Assembly (NCBI GenBank): GCA_015143295.1
Contig: CM026552.1
Location: 60,010,944-60,074,943, forward strand
Direction of reading: 5' to 3'
DNA from: Tetracentron sinense
Taxonomy: Eukaryota > Streptophyta > Magnoliopsida > Trochodendrales > Trochodendraceae
Length of the DNA: 64,000 nucleotides
Shown: piece after piece, positions 1 to 11,079 of the stretch
How positions within the stretch are numbered: the first letter of the stretch is position 1
Layout of the letters: each line of letters opens with the position of its first letter
Notes under the pieces: generated by a model
The model's database searches: none
Seen by the model: only the letters and a program-made list of their open reading frames with translations
Told to the model about the DNA's origin: nothing
Program-made: the position numbers and the translations under genes

Positions 1-831
1 TTAGGAAAGCATGCATTGAGTTATTCTTTTCAAATGTCTACCTTGATCAAATGCACTACATGTCATTTATATTTCCATATGCTCATATTAAGAATTTAAA
101 TGCTACGCTCATGTGATCATCCTACTCAAGTATGTCATCATGCCTACTACAATTGCTACACACACGCACGCATGCTTGCATGAACCGGGTTTTCATGGGT
201 ATTGGTACATGATAAATGAAACAAGAAATAAGCATATGTCAAGGAGGTTGGTAGCCCAGGGATGTGCTGGTGCTAGTCTCTGGCTCACAAGATAAACTAA
301 CATGAATGTCAAGGGTAGGGCATATCCCTCGGATATGTCATACCTGACTTACAAGAAAACATGACAAGCAAGCATGACAAGCAAGAATCACGAAGCATGG
401 AAGGATGTTAGTGTACTAAGACCAGGTACGGGCACTAACATCTGTTCCCCAACAAGTATGGGAGGATGCTGGTATACTAAGACCAGGTACGGGTACTAGC
501 ATCTGTCTCCAAGTAAAATAACAAGCATGAAAGGGTACTAGTGTACTAAGACCAAGTACGAGCACTAGTATCTGTTTCCAAGACAAGAATAATATGAAAG
601 TATGCCAGTGTACTAAGACCAAGTACGGGCACTAGCATATGTTTCCAAGGCAAACAATGAAAGGGTGTTAATGTACTAAGACCAGGTACGGGCATTAACA
701 CCTGTTTCCAACAAGTATGAGAGGATACTAGTATACTAAGACCAGGTACGGGTACTCTTTGCAGGTGAGTTTAAGTGTAGGTCACGTTGCCAAAGTATCC
801 TAACTCCTAGGGGGTATTTTGGGGCGTGACA
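1..831 (+). mobile_element. Ty3/gypsy LTR, left-truncated by the window edge
   Basis: This is the 3' part of a long gypsy LTR. Its right end carries the terminal block shared by all gypsy LTRs here (CTCCTAGGGGGTATTTTGG followed by a GTGACA end at 831). It holds one unit of the GGAGGTTGGTAGCCCAGGG repeat (about 236-292) and an array of six hairpin units (403-760). The small reading frame and flanking hairpins that other LTRs carry between array and terminus are missing: the array's last unit runs into unrelated sequence at about 755, so that module was lost by deletion. No element body follows on the right, so it may be a solo LTR or the 3' LTR of an element lying outside the window. Confidence 0.8.
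403..760 (+). repeat. Tandem array of six hairpin-forming units in the LTR
   Basis: Six units of about 60-69 bp start near 404, 465, 534, 601, 664 and 724. Each has a 10-nt left arm, a loop of about 19 nt containing ACTAAGACCA, and a 10-nt right arm. Arms pair perfectly in unit 1 (GATGTTAGTG with CACTAACATC, 404-413 and 433-442) and unit 5 (GGTGTTAATG with CATTAACACC, 664-673 and 693-702). Units 2 and 3 pair with one G-T wobble each, unit 4 has one mismatch, and unit 6 lost its right arm. The arm sequence changes from unit to unit while pairing is kept. Confidence 0.85.
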
Positions 832-1310
832 GTGGGGGTATCCCTATGCAGCACGTGAGACTAGTTTGAGTTTTTAAGGCTCATATCCACGTTTATAAAA
901 AAATGGGGAAAACAAATGAAATTTTTGTAAAATGTCATTTTTTCGCATGTTCACGTGAAAGGAGTAGCTTTATCAGAAAATGACAGTTTAAAAATTCATA
1001 TGTTGTTTTTTCAACTCTTTAAATGTATTATAAAAAATGATAAAAGTATCTGTTTTCACATATATTTTTCAAATTGATGAAAATATATGTTATTCACATT
1101 TCAAAATTACAAAAATTCTTATTATATGTATTTTTTTTTAAATAGCAAAAATACCCCTTTACACATATTTTCTAAACTAAAAAAATAAATCTCTTTGAAT
1201 ACATTTTCAAAATAATAAAAATACATCTATTCACATATATTTCTAAATGACAAAATATTCTAATCACATGTATTTTCCAAATTAACAAATATACTCATTT
1301 CACATGTATT
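832..1310. other. AT-rich spacer with degenerate repeats, no gene
   Basis: No coding potential is seen. From about 1040 the sequence is a loose, decayed repeat of roughly 55-65 bp built on TTCACATGTATTTTCAAA and runs of A and T. It separates the gypsy LTR end at 831 from the copia LTR at 1311. It may be decayed element sequence or old flanking DNA; I cannot assign it. Confidence 0.5.
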
Positions 1311-2726
1311 TGTTGGCCAGGTAATGACCCTAAAGGAGGGGTGAATAGGGTCTATGGTAGATTTTAAAATTTTAAACTCTAAGTCTATAATGGGGAATAA
1401 GATTTAATTTTGCAACTAAAAATTAATCAGAAATAATGCTGAAAGTAAAGGAGAAGAGTAAGAAGAGCAAACACAGAATTTGTTCACGAGGTTCAGCAAT
1501 TCCAGCCTACTCACCACCTCAAGCTATTCCAGTTAGAGGATTGACCATGATTCCTTAATCGCACAGACTCTTTCACTGGTGGAGCCTAAACCTTTACAAC
1601 CTCTCTTTCAGGTCGAGACACGACCTTTACAAACCCTCTTTTAGGTCGGGTTGAAACCTGCAAGAGCACCTCCCTCTCTTGCTGAAGCAATAACTTCAAG
1701 TGCAAGAATCCTAGATTCTTGACTATTCTTTAATAAAAGATTTTTGGATTTGAAAATCCGAATTGAAAGCTCCTAAGATGAGCTGAATAAGAGTGGAGTA
1801 CAAAGTCTAATGAAATCTCTTAGAATAAATGGAGTTGAATAGCTTAAGAAAGATTTTTGGGGATTTCTACATATGTGAGTGAGTGAGAAATCAATGTAAG
1901 TGAATGAGTAGTTGTTTGAAGTTATTGCACTGATCAAAGGTTGTATTTAGTTCATAAATGAACTCCTTTCATAGCACTTGATCCAATATAGCCGTTGATG
2001 AAACATTAAATGCATTGAAGGCTGCTAAAAACTAGCCGTTGCTACGATTTTTCAGTTTCAGGCTTTAATTCATCGACGAAGTGGGTTTCCTACTTTAATT
2101 CGTCGCCAAATTTTAAGACAATAAGCACTGCTTCTTTTCCTGTTTTCAATTTGTCGCTGAATTCAGATTGTTCTGAGAATTTGTCGATGAATTCAGAACA
2201 GAATTTTTGAATTCTGTCTTGAATCAAACCAAAGAGATGAGAATGAATTCTTAGGTAAATTTGCTATCTTTTAACATAATTTTAGTGAATCCTTAGGACC
2301 TTAGAATGATGATCAAAATGTGTCCTAGGCTCCTATGGTCAATCTATGAACTTTGAGCATTCAACTTACCAATATTTTGAGGACTTCTTACATAAGTTCT
2401 AGACACTCTCAAAATAAAATAAAAATACATTTGAAGGCTTCTTGAAAGTTGATCTTGACTGATCTTGGGTCTTGATGATTTGGCTTTGACTTCAAGGGAC
2501 CCGACTTGGACTATGGGTATAACTTGGAATCATCAACTTTTTACTTTGAGTTGAACTTTCTCTTGGATAATTTCCATCTTTTTGCTATGATTGGATTGCT
2601 AGTTTTCTTATAATCTGAAATGTTCAAGCACTTAAATAGAATTATTAGAAACATAAATTTCATTTCATTATTGTGTTATTATCAAAATTAGTAGGGGTGC
2701 CCAAGGTTGTAACCTTGAGGCTAACA
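1311..2726 (-). mobile_element. 3' LTR of the minus-strand Sirevirus
   Basis: The LTR runs from TGTTAGCC at 2726 on the minus strand to GGCCAACA at 1311, so both ends carry the expected TG...CA. It directly follows a polypurine tract at 2728-2740 in minus-strand order, as a 3' LTR should. At 2068-2205 it carries several copies of a near-palindromic word around TTCGTCGATGAA; the same word recurs between pol and the env-like gene of this element. No open reading frame is preserved. The other LTR is absent, so age cannot be estimated here. Confidence 0.75.
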
Positions 2727-3230
2727 ATCTCCCCATTTTTGATGATGACATAATAATGTAATAAAATGAGATTGAGCTCCCCCTCAAAATATGAATTTAA
2801 TAAATACATGAGGTAAACTCCCCCTAAACATATGCATTTATAAAATAGAAACAAAATTTTCACTTAGATGCATATTTTAGACAGTTTAATAGTTATATCA
2901 TCATGATTTAATACCAACAGAAGTTCCACAAAGGAAATTATTTTCTTTTCATTTTTCATCACAAGAGATCAAGTTAAAGCAATCAAGAGAAGTTCCATGA
3001 TAATTTTAAATAAGATACAATTTTGAACCAAGAGAAGTTCCATAAACATGGTTAATTAACTCACTAATTTCATTTATTGCAAAAAGTATTGAAACAGAAT
3101 TGAAAAAATAGATTCAAAGAAATATGAATTTCATTCAATGTCAAAGTCAAAATTACAAAAAGTTTATGTTTTCAATTTCAATTTCAGTTCATTACATGAT
3201 ATCCTTTCTCCCCCTATGACATCATCAAAA
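2727..3230 (-). other. Multiple polypurine tracts upstream of the 3' LTR
   Basis: Read on the minus strand, G-rich purine tracts occur at 3208-3215, 2818-2825 and 2777-2785, with the last one at 2728-2740 touching the LTR. Only the LTR-adjacent tract is in position to prime plus-strand DNA. Extra copies upstream of the LTR are a known Sirevirus feature, and the same arrangement recurs in the plus-strand Sirevirus near 30031-30470. The rest of the stretch is AT-rich and non-coding. Confidence 0.65.
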
Positions 3231-3260
3231 AGAAGAAGAAAAAAAGAAAAGAAAAAGAAG

Positions 3261-5347
3261 TTACAGCTCATTGGCCTGTTTCTTCCTAAGCTCAGCTAGC
3301 CTTTCCAAAAGTTCTGAGATTGGGCCTTCATCTCCTTCATCCTTGTCATTTTGGACTTCTTTCACATCTTCATCATCTTCATCTTCATCTTCATCTTCAT
3401 CTTCATCTTCATCTTCATCTCCATCTCCTTTAGTATCATCACTGCTGCTAGAAATTTTAGTAGGAGTAGGAGTAGGAGGGATGGAATGGATTTTGGATGA
3501 TTTTGGAGATTTGGAAGAAGAGGCTGCTCCCTTGATCACTTGGAAGGACTGCTTCTTCAAGTTGGATACCTAAATGGAGAGTTGAGTCACATCTTTAGCT
3601 ATTTGTGTATGAATGGAGCTTGATTCCCGAGATGAGAGGTCATTTTGTCAATTGTAGGTCCTTGATGCCTTAGATGCTTGTCACTCCCTTCTATCTTGCC
3701 CTTCATCACTGACACAATATCATTTAGTAGAAGCCCTTGTTCCATCGCATCTATAGCCTTTCTATCTATTAGGGCTAGAATGGAGTCTACTCTATTTTTT
3801 GTGACATCCACTGAAATTTCAATCTCTCCCAATCGAGGCTCTATAGATTCAGATATGTTCTTGACTTCCCTTGGGATGCTGTCCATCCTACCTTCAAAAG
3901 CTGAAAGTTGTGCCGAAGTGGCTGCCCAGAGGCTCTGAGTGCACTCTCTGGTCCCTGTTTGCAATGTAGCCATGCTGGCTCTAGTCTCGGCCATGAAGGA
4001 GAGCATAGTGGCTCTCATCTCATCTTGAAACCTTATCTGATTGAGCCTCATTTCTAGCTGGAATTGCTCCATACTGGTAGCCATGGAGGCTATCTGACTT
4101 GTCATGAGACTAAGCTGCTCTTCAGAAACTACTGGCCTGCTAGATGGCTCAAAGAAATGACTAGGGTCCTTAAAATGAGGAGACACATGTCTCTGAGAGC
4201 TCTCTAGAATCTCATCATCTAACAAGATCTCAGGCCACTCAACTGCTGGATCTGCTGACTCTGGCTGTGGCTGCTGCTCAGCCTGAATCTCTGCCTCTGG
4301 AGCTGGCTCTGCTATTGCTACTGTAATAGGCTCTATCACATGAGCTGCTACTGAGGAAGAAGAAAGGATATGAGTGGATGATGGGATAGGATCTGAGACT
4401 GGAGGAGGAATGGAAGGAGTGGGAGCTGAGGGATCAGATGAAGGATGGCTGGAGGATTGGGAGGCAGAAGGCTTGGGAGTCCAATCCTTCTAGGTATCAT
4501 TCCAAATATAACCCATCTTTTGGATGGTTGCTTTGCTATATATGGAGGAGTCATTAGCAACTACAAAATCAGATTGGGAAGAAAAGGAAACATGAAAGTG
4601 TTTGAAGATTTTGGTCAAGGCTTGACCAAATGGAAGGCACCCTGACTTCCTCTTATAAGCATCATCCATGCAATGGACAATGATATAAGATAGGTGTGGA
4701 CGTTAGAATGCACCACATAAGAAAAACATCAAAGAAAGTGAGATATTCCCTACTACCTACTCTAGGGACTAAATTGTATGTGATAATGTGATGGATAAGT
4801 CTAGAGGTCTGAGTGAGCTCTTTGACCTTGGGTTGGAATGGTGTGGTGAAGTCTTGATTTATACACATGATTTTAAGGGCTTCAACTACATCAAATCCTT
4901 CATGTTTGGTCCACTGACCATTCACAAAGGTTTGAAGAGGGTATTTGGGAATTCTAAGAATGTCAGTTGGTCTAAATGAAATGAAATTTTCTTTCCTAGA
5001 ACATAGGAAGAAACTATTTGAGTGGATTGGTTAAAATGAAAGTGAGTGTAGAAAATTCTATCTAATTCAGGGAACATGATTTTGTTAGAAGCTATGAATA
5101 AATCCCACTTAAGGGCTAAAAACAGGGTTTTAATTTGACCTAGGCCGTAGGCCTCAAGATTGATGAAGTTTACTACCTCACCATAGAGAGGAGTTCGAGG
5201 AAAGAATTTCTCTTTGAGAAGCTTTTCAAACTTGGGAACTTTGAACCTGGTAGGAGTAGAACTTGTGGCCACCTCTTTGCCCTTATCTGTGCGAGCTCTC
5301 TTTAGTGGGGGCTCCACAGTTGCGTTCTCATTCTTGGTGGCATCCAC
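3261..5347 (-). pseudogene. Sirevirus env-like gene, frameshifted and interrupted
   Basis: Four pieces on the minus strand make one long protein related to the plant Sirevirus env-like (putative plant transposon protein) family. It starts with ATG at 5347. The first piece (to 4922) has a basic stretch PLKRARTDKGK near residue 17 that resembles a nuclear localisation signal. Frame changes near 4925, 4675 and 3610 and a stop near 4490 break it. The middle (about 4339-3599) is Ser/Pro-rich and then rich in Met, Gln and Glu, with probable coiled coil. The C-terminus is a run of Asp-Glu pairs ending in LLERLAELRKKQANEL. I see no signal peptide and no clear membrane segment, so real envelope function is doubtful. 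Confidence 0.65.
3364..3424 (-). repeat. Hexanucleotide microsatellite encoding an acidic run
   Basis: About nine units of TTCATC on the plus strand (GATGAA on the coding minus strand) encode the Asp-Glu run near the C-terminus of the env-like protein. The hexamer keeps the frame whatever the copy number, so length variation there would not break the gene. The opposite strand reads as a long serine run, which is only a by-product. Confidence 0.85.
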
Positions 5348-5512
5348 AGAGGTTAGGGTTTGATTTGGATGAGTTTGGAGAGCAATGGAGGAGTTTAGAG
5401 TGAGGGTTCAATGGAAGAGGGAACTGGGAACTGGGAACTGGAGGGAAAGCTAGGTTTGAGAGTTGATTTGAAAAAGTACGGATTTGGGGATTTTAATTTA
5501 TACCCACGAAGC

Positions 5513-5723
5513 ATTTCGTCGATGAAATGGGCTTGAGCCCTGGATTCGTCGCCGAAATCAACTCAGAAAACTTACTGTTTTTGGTTTCGGATTGACTTCG
5601 TCGCTGAAATTGAATGACCCATTCAATTTCGTCGGTGAATTGGTACAAGAAGCTTACTGTTTCTTGATTACCCAAAATTCATCGCCGAATTCAAACTCCT
5701 TGATTGAATTCGTCACCGAATTC
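5513..5723. repeat. Palindromic-word block between pol and the env-like gene
   Basis: Six variants of a near-palindrome centred on TTCGTCGNNGAA (for example ATTTCGTCGATGAAAT at 5513-5528 and AATTCGTCACCGAATTC near 5707-5723) are spaced by 20-60 bp. The same word family is in this element's LTR at 2068-2205. The block lies upstream of the env-like start codon at 5347, where a promoter or splice signal for that gene could sit; that role is inference. Confidence 0.7.
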
Positions 5724-5850
5724 AGTACAGAATTTGAAAATATTTTATTTTTGATTTTAAAACCATTTTTCATGAAATCATTTTATCAAATTAACATTCA
5801 CAAACATCATAAACCATTCAAATGAAACTCATAATATAATCAAACAGATT

Positions 5851-7980
5851 TTAAAACATCAATCCACAAGTTTTCATTTTAGAGCAAGTTTTGGCAGCCA
5901 TACCCAATTCTCTTCTCAATGTACTAAATCTATTAGATTGAAGGGGTTTTGTGAAAATATCAGCAAGTTGATTGCTTGTATCTACAAACTCCAAAACAAC
6001 AGCCCTATTTTGTACATGATCTCTAATAAAATGATATCTGATTTTTATATGTTTAGTTCTTGAGTGTTGAATGAGATTTTTAGTCATGTAAATAGAACTT
6101 GTATTATCACACTTAATTGGAATTTTAGAATAAAAAAGTTTGAAGTCTTCTAACTGTTGTTTCATGTATAAAGTTTGAGCACAACAATGTCCAGCTGCCA
6201 TATACTCAGCCTCAGCTGTGGATAGGGCCACTGAATTTTGTTTCTTACTAAACCATGAAATAAAAGAATGTCCTAGAAAGTGACAAGTTCCACTAGTGCT
6301 TTTTCTATCTACTTTGCATCCAGTAAAGTTTGCATTTGAATAACTTATTAGATCTAGAGCTGTGTCTTTAGGATACCATAAACTAATTCAATTGTGTCTA
6401 ATAGGTATCTAAAGATCATTTTTACAGCAATCATATGTGATTCTTTTAGACAAGCTTGAAATCTTGTACATATGCACACACTGAATATAATGTCAGGCCT
6501 ACTTGCTGTGAGATACAATAGACTACCTATCATGTCTCTATACATTTTTTTATCAATATTTTTGCCCTTTTCATCTTTATCAAGTTTGGTTGATGGACTT
6601 ATAGGAGTATCCATTACTTTAGTATTTTCCATTCCAAACTTTTTAAGCAATTCTTTAGTGTACTTTAGCTTGATTAACAAATGTTCCTTGTTTAGTTTGC
6701 TTAATTTGGAGTCTTAGGAAGAATGTTAGTTATCCCATCATACTTATTTCAAATTCTTCTTGTATAGTTTTAACAAATATTTTACAAAGTGATTCATTAG
6801 TTGATCCAAATATGATGTCATCCATATAGATTTGAATTATTAGCATATCATCATTTTTGGACACAATAAATAGAGTAGTATCAATTTTTCCTCTAATGAA
6901 TCAATTTTCAATTAAGAAACTACTTGGCCTATTATACCAAGTTCTTTGAGCTTGCTTTAATCCATATAAGACTTTAGTTAACTTGAATACATGATTTGGA
7001 AATTTATGATTTTCAAAGCAAGGTGGTTGGTTTACATAGACTTCTTCATTTATAAGCCCATTAAGAAATACACTTTTTACATCCATTTGAAATAATTTAA
7101 ATTCTTTGTGATTAGCAAATGCAAGTAGCATTCTTATAGCTTTTAGTCTAGCAACCGGGGCAAATGTTTCTTCATAGTCTATCCTCTCTTCTTGGTTGTA
7201 ATCTTGAGCTACTAGTCATGCTTTGTTTTTAATAATATTTCAATTTTCATCATTTTTATTTCTAAAAATCCATTTTGTACCAATTATAGATTTGTCATAT
7301 GGTCTAGGTACTAGATCCCACACTTGATTTCTATCAAATTTATTTAATTCTTCTTACATAGCAATGCCCCATGATTCATCTTCAATGGCTTCCAAGGCAT
7401 TTTTAGGTTCAATTTGACTTAGGAAAGCAAGGTTCATTAAATTTCTTCTTGTTCTAACCCCTTGTTCCATATTACAAAGAATTAAGTCTTTAAGATGATC
7501 TTTTATTAATTTTCAAGCTTTGGAAAGTTGATATCATTCTTCATCCTCATTTACTTCCTCATTGTCAACTTCAATGATTTTATCATTAGATTCTTCTTCC
7601 GCTAGATTATCTTTAATTACTTTATTAATTTCCAAGTTAGAGATTTCTTTTGGAAGATTTTCAATTTCATTATTAGATAGAGTCTTGTTAAATGGGTTTG
7701 ATTAATCATTAACTACATGAATTGATTCTTCAACAGATAAGGATTTCTTATTAAACACTCTATAACCTTTGCTATTAATAGAATATCCTAGGAAGATTTC
7801 TTCTACAGATTTAACATCAAATTTCTTTAAATGATGTTTATCATTTAGAATGAAGCATTTCCATCCAAACACCTTAAAATATCATATATTAGGAGTTCCT
7901 CATTTCCAAAGCTCATAGGAAGTTTTATTTAATTTATTTCTTATAACTACCCTATTGATTACATAACATGAAGTATTAAT
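5851..7980 (-). pseudogene. pol: Sirevirus pol: integrase end, reverse transcriptase, RNase H
   Basis: Minus-strand translation shows the C-terminal part of copia integrase (about 7980-7600), reverse transcriptase (about 7260-6400, with FKLFQMDVKSVFLNG and LYGLKQAQRTWY) and RNase H (about 6350-5851, with ALSTAEAEYMA, a short KCDNTSSI motif and the usual end DIFTKPL). Several stops and frame changes, for example near 7215, 6900 and 6385, make it non-functional. The upstream end is lost at 7980 where the gypsy LTR begins. A normal pol would also have the integrase core and protease. Confidence 0.85.
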
Positions 7981-8199
7981 TGTCACGGCCCAAAATACCC
8001 CCTAGGAGTTAGGGATACTTTGGCTCGTGATTTGCAAATATCCGATACCAAACCATCCTGTTAAAAATTCAAGGCAATGCATAGTAGATGCATAAAGCAA
8101 TGCAGAAGCTTAAATCAAGGTGCAGAAGCGTAAATTTAAAAATTTCTTTTCTATACATGATTAGTATTCCAAGTTTGTACAATACAAAACCCAAAATAA

Positions 8200-8217
8200 G
8201 AGTAGACATACCTACTC
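8200..8217 (-). other. Conserved LTR hairpin (6-bp stem, 6-nt loop)
   Basis: GAGTAG and CTACTC flank a 6-nt loop. The same place in other LTRs has AGGTGG/CCACCT or AAGTGG/CCACTT around a 6-nt loop, so both sides of the stem changed together. It lies about 45 nt past the stop of the small reading frame on the sense (minus) strand. Role unknown; an RNA structure near the transcript 3' end is a guess. Confidence 0.65.
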
Positions 8218-8259
8218 ATCAAAATACAAAATGTAATATTCTCTCTCTCTCGCTTTCTC

Positions 8260-8415
8260 TCAATAGTCACCCTGATAGGGCCAATAGTATAAGTCCATTG
8301 CCTCCACCTGAGGCTCTACTACAGGCTCCACATAGGACTCCTCCTCGCCATAGTCCTCCTCTATCCAAGGACCCTGAGCATAGATGTCAAAGGGAACACG
8401 TGTACCTGCCGACAT
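8260..8415 (-). CDS. LTR-embedded acidic small ORF, 51 aa
   Basis: ATG at 8415, in the conserved context TTTCATGTCGGCAGGTAC, opens 51 codons ending in TGA at 8260. The product is acidic, with PWIEEDYGEEESY in the middle and an aromatic end WPYQGDY. Equivalent frames occur at the same place in most gypsy LTRs of the window. The homologous frame in this element's 5' LTR (near 18810-18660) lost its ATG and gained an internal TAG. No known domain is recognisable. Translation is unproven; the case rests on conservation between subfamilies. Confidence 0.5.
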   Translation of the reverse strand: MSAGTRVPFDIYAQGPWIEEDYGEEESYVEPVVEPQVEAMDLYYWPYQGDY

Positions 8416-9321
8416 GAAATGTACGGCTGAGCATGGAATACTCAGCGAGCAAAAACTACTAGCTAACAATACTATACTAATCATAATATCACATATAAGT
8501 GCATAAAGGAATACCATTCATAAAGTTCATGCTTAAAACCCGTCATGGAAAACCTTTCATAAAAACTTATTTTTTATGGAAAACAAAACCATCTTGTTCA
8601 TGCTTATGAGTTCTTATGAATGCTTATGAGCCTCATGAGTTCTTATGAGTTTCTTATGAGCTTTCGAGTTCTTGTGAACTTTCTTGTGAGCTTCGAGTTC
8701 TTATGAGCTTCTTGTGAGCTTTCAAGTTCTTGTGAGCTTATGATCCTTGAAGACTTATGCAAGATCTTGGATGTATGCATTTCTTACGAGTTCTTGAAAG
8801 CCTTGCGAGACTTATGATCCTTGGAGTTTATGCAAGATCTTAGACTTGATCCTTGTGAGCATGAGGTAACCGATCTTAGAAATACCAACCCAAAGTTTGG
8901 CTTTGTCAATACTTATGCATTTATGCTTCTTCTTATGAATTTCTTTTGAAAACATTCCTTATGATAATTGAAATACATGCTTATGAGAAAACCTCGGTCA
9001 TATAAAACTTATCGTGCGTGGAGTGCTTGTGAGCATCATCATGTATATATGGAATTCTTTAAATATTTCATATGGTTCATGTAGCACCCTGGAACTTTCT
9101 CATACCTAATGAACAATGTTCTCATAGCCAATCGGCCTTTCACATAGTTTAATTAATAAATAAAGAAGAAATTGAAGATTCTAAAACATCGAAAATGTTC
9201 ATTTTCGAAAGACGAATCTAACGCAAGTTGAATCATCAAAATCCGACGAACGAGTCAAAAGATATGGCCAAAATACCAAAGTGAAAAAAATGAGGAAAAT
9301 AAGCAAAATGGGCAAAACACA

Positions 9322-9470
9322 GACCAACCGGTTGACCGCTCTCACCACCGGTCGACCCGTCGCCTACCAGTCGACCGCTCTACCCACCGGTCGACTGCTC
9401 TCGCACTAAAACTTGTATGGGGGATTTTTCCAGAGAGGGGATCATGACCGGTTGACCGCTCCTCGAGCAT
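9322..9470. repeat. Palindromic-word block, GGTCGACC type
   Basis: Six or so variants of ACCGGTCGACCGCTC, each centred on the palindrome GGTCGACC or GGTTGACC, lie in the slot that holds other palindromic words in other LTR subfamilies. The block is split by the conserved TTGTATGGGGGATTTTTCC segment, as in the other LTRs. It lies 100-250 bp upstream of the TATA-like site, in the region expected to control transcription. Confidence 0.75.
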
Positions 9471-10938
9471 TTTGTCTATTTTGGTCTGTATTGCCGAAAT
9501 TTTAAGGGTAGGATGGTCATTTGACCACCCCATTTTCTATCTAAGCCCAAATCCGTGGGTGAGGGTTTTATAAACCCTCAAAGCTCATATTTGAGGTTTT
9601 TGGGAGATTGGAGAAGGAAGAGAAGGGAAAGCTAGGGTTTCGCAAAAGGTTGGTATTGTGAGCAAGGGAAAGTTTGGATCTCATCTTTTCTCAAGTCCTC
9701 ACAAGTTATTATCCAAATTTCAATGTTAGTACACCCTACTAACTCACTTAGTAATAACCTAGGTTTCCTCTCTATTGTAAATGATGATTTCTATCTTGTG
9801 TTCTCCCCTTTATTTGGAATATGCTTTTTCCCCAAATGTGAACAAGATAAATGGAATAATGGATGAGGATGTGTGGGGTGAATGTTGGAGGCGATGGATG
9901 CCGTGTGGATGTGAAGGAAATGGTGGAAGGGCATCTTACAAATAATGAACACCCTTGATGTTGATGAAATGTATGCACTAAGAGATTGAAATGAAATGAC
10001 TATAAATGTATTGCACGCCATGTGTTTGGTAAAAGACCTAAATGAGAACTAAACGGATTTAATGAAGAACACTAAAGTATGATCTATGTAGTTTTCTTAA
10101 AATAGTAAATCATCCAATGTTATACATGCCAATCTAAATTCTCACATGTTTATACTATGAATCGAAATGCTATGCACTGTCTTCCATGTCATATATGTCA
10201 TCATGATTATTACTACAAGTGCTACACACACCCACGTATACATGCATGAACCGATGTTTTTAAAGTACAAGTATTTGAAAGAAACGAACAAGAACAAGAA
10301 TTGTGATTCACGAAACGAATGATAAAGTCGGACATTGGGCCGGTCAGGGGTAAGGCATATCCCTAGATATGTCATACCTGGCTCACAAGGAAAACAAGCA
10401 TGAATGTTAAGGGTAGGGCATAGCGCAAGATATGTCATACCTGGCTCACAAGAAAACAAGACAAGGAGGTTGGTGTTTTCTATATATATATATTTTTTTC
10501 CGAAGGGAATTTACATTCCTGGCTCACAAGCCGCTTCAAGGGCACTAACCTCTGGCTCACAAGTAAACAAGCAAGTCAAGTCAAGAACATGACAGGTGAT
10601 TTTAACATGAACAAGACAAGCATGTGTGATTCTCACGAACAAGATCAAGACAAGAAACAAGTTTTCAATTATGACAATCAAGTTTTGAAAGAAACATGAA
10701 AGACTATTTTCAAATATAAGACATGGTTTTTAAGTATGAGCTTTATCGGAGTTTTCGCATTCATGCAAGCATGTCAAGATTATCATATTGCTTTACTTTC
10801 AATGCTATTGTCATAAGCTGCTATTATTTGTTTTAAATTGATGTGATGAACTATATCTTGTTGCCTTGTGTGATTGTTATTGTTATTGTTAGCTAGTAGC
10901 TTGTACTCGCTGAGTATTCCATACTCAGCCATACTTTT

Positions 10939-11079
10939 ATGTCAATAGGTACCGAGGAAGCCCTCAACCTTGAGCCTTGGGTTGAGGAAGAGTATGTTGA
11001 GGAGAGAGAGCCTCTTATCCCGATACAGTCACAGGAGGACAGGGACCATGATGTTTGGCCTTACTTAGATTACTATTGA
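10939..11079 (+). CDS. LTR-embedded acidic small ORF, 46 aa
   Basis: ATG to TGA gives 46 codons with the core EPWVEEEYVEE and the end VWPYLDYY. Compared with the copy at 21339-21479, most differences in the EPWVEEEYVEEREP and WPYLDY segments fall on third codon positions and are silent (GTT/GTC, GAA/GAG, GTT/GTA, AGA/AGG, CCT/CCA, TTA/CTC, GAT/GAC). It is preceded by the CTGAG...CTCAG hairpin and followed by the 6-bp hairpin. No known family is recognised. Confidence 0.55.
   Translation: MSIGTEEALNLEPWVEEEYVEEREPLIPIQSQEDRDHDVWPYLDYY

Larger units (their letters stand above)
1311..7980 (-). mobile_element. Ty1/copia Sirevirus-type element, 5' half missing
   Basis: Read on the minus strand the order is pol (7980-5851), a spacer with palindromic words, an env-like gene (5347-3261), several polypurine tracts, and the 3' LTR (2726-1311). 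An env-like gene after pol and repeated polypurine tracts are known hallmarks of the Sirevirus (SIRE/Maximus) lineage. The element is cut at 7980 inside integrase by insertion of a gypsy element. Its gag, protease and 5' LTR are not found on the far side of that element, so they were lost in a later rearrangement near 23039. Confidence 0.8.

Noticed and set aside
3271-3573. Plus-strand 100-aa frame with a long serine run
   Set aside because: It is the complement of the GATGAA microsatellite in the minus-strand env-like gene.
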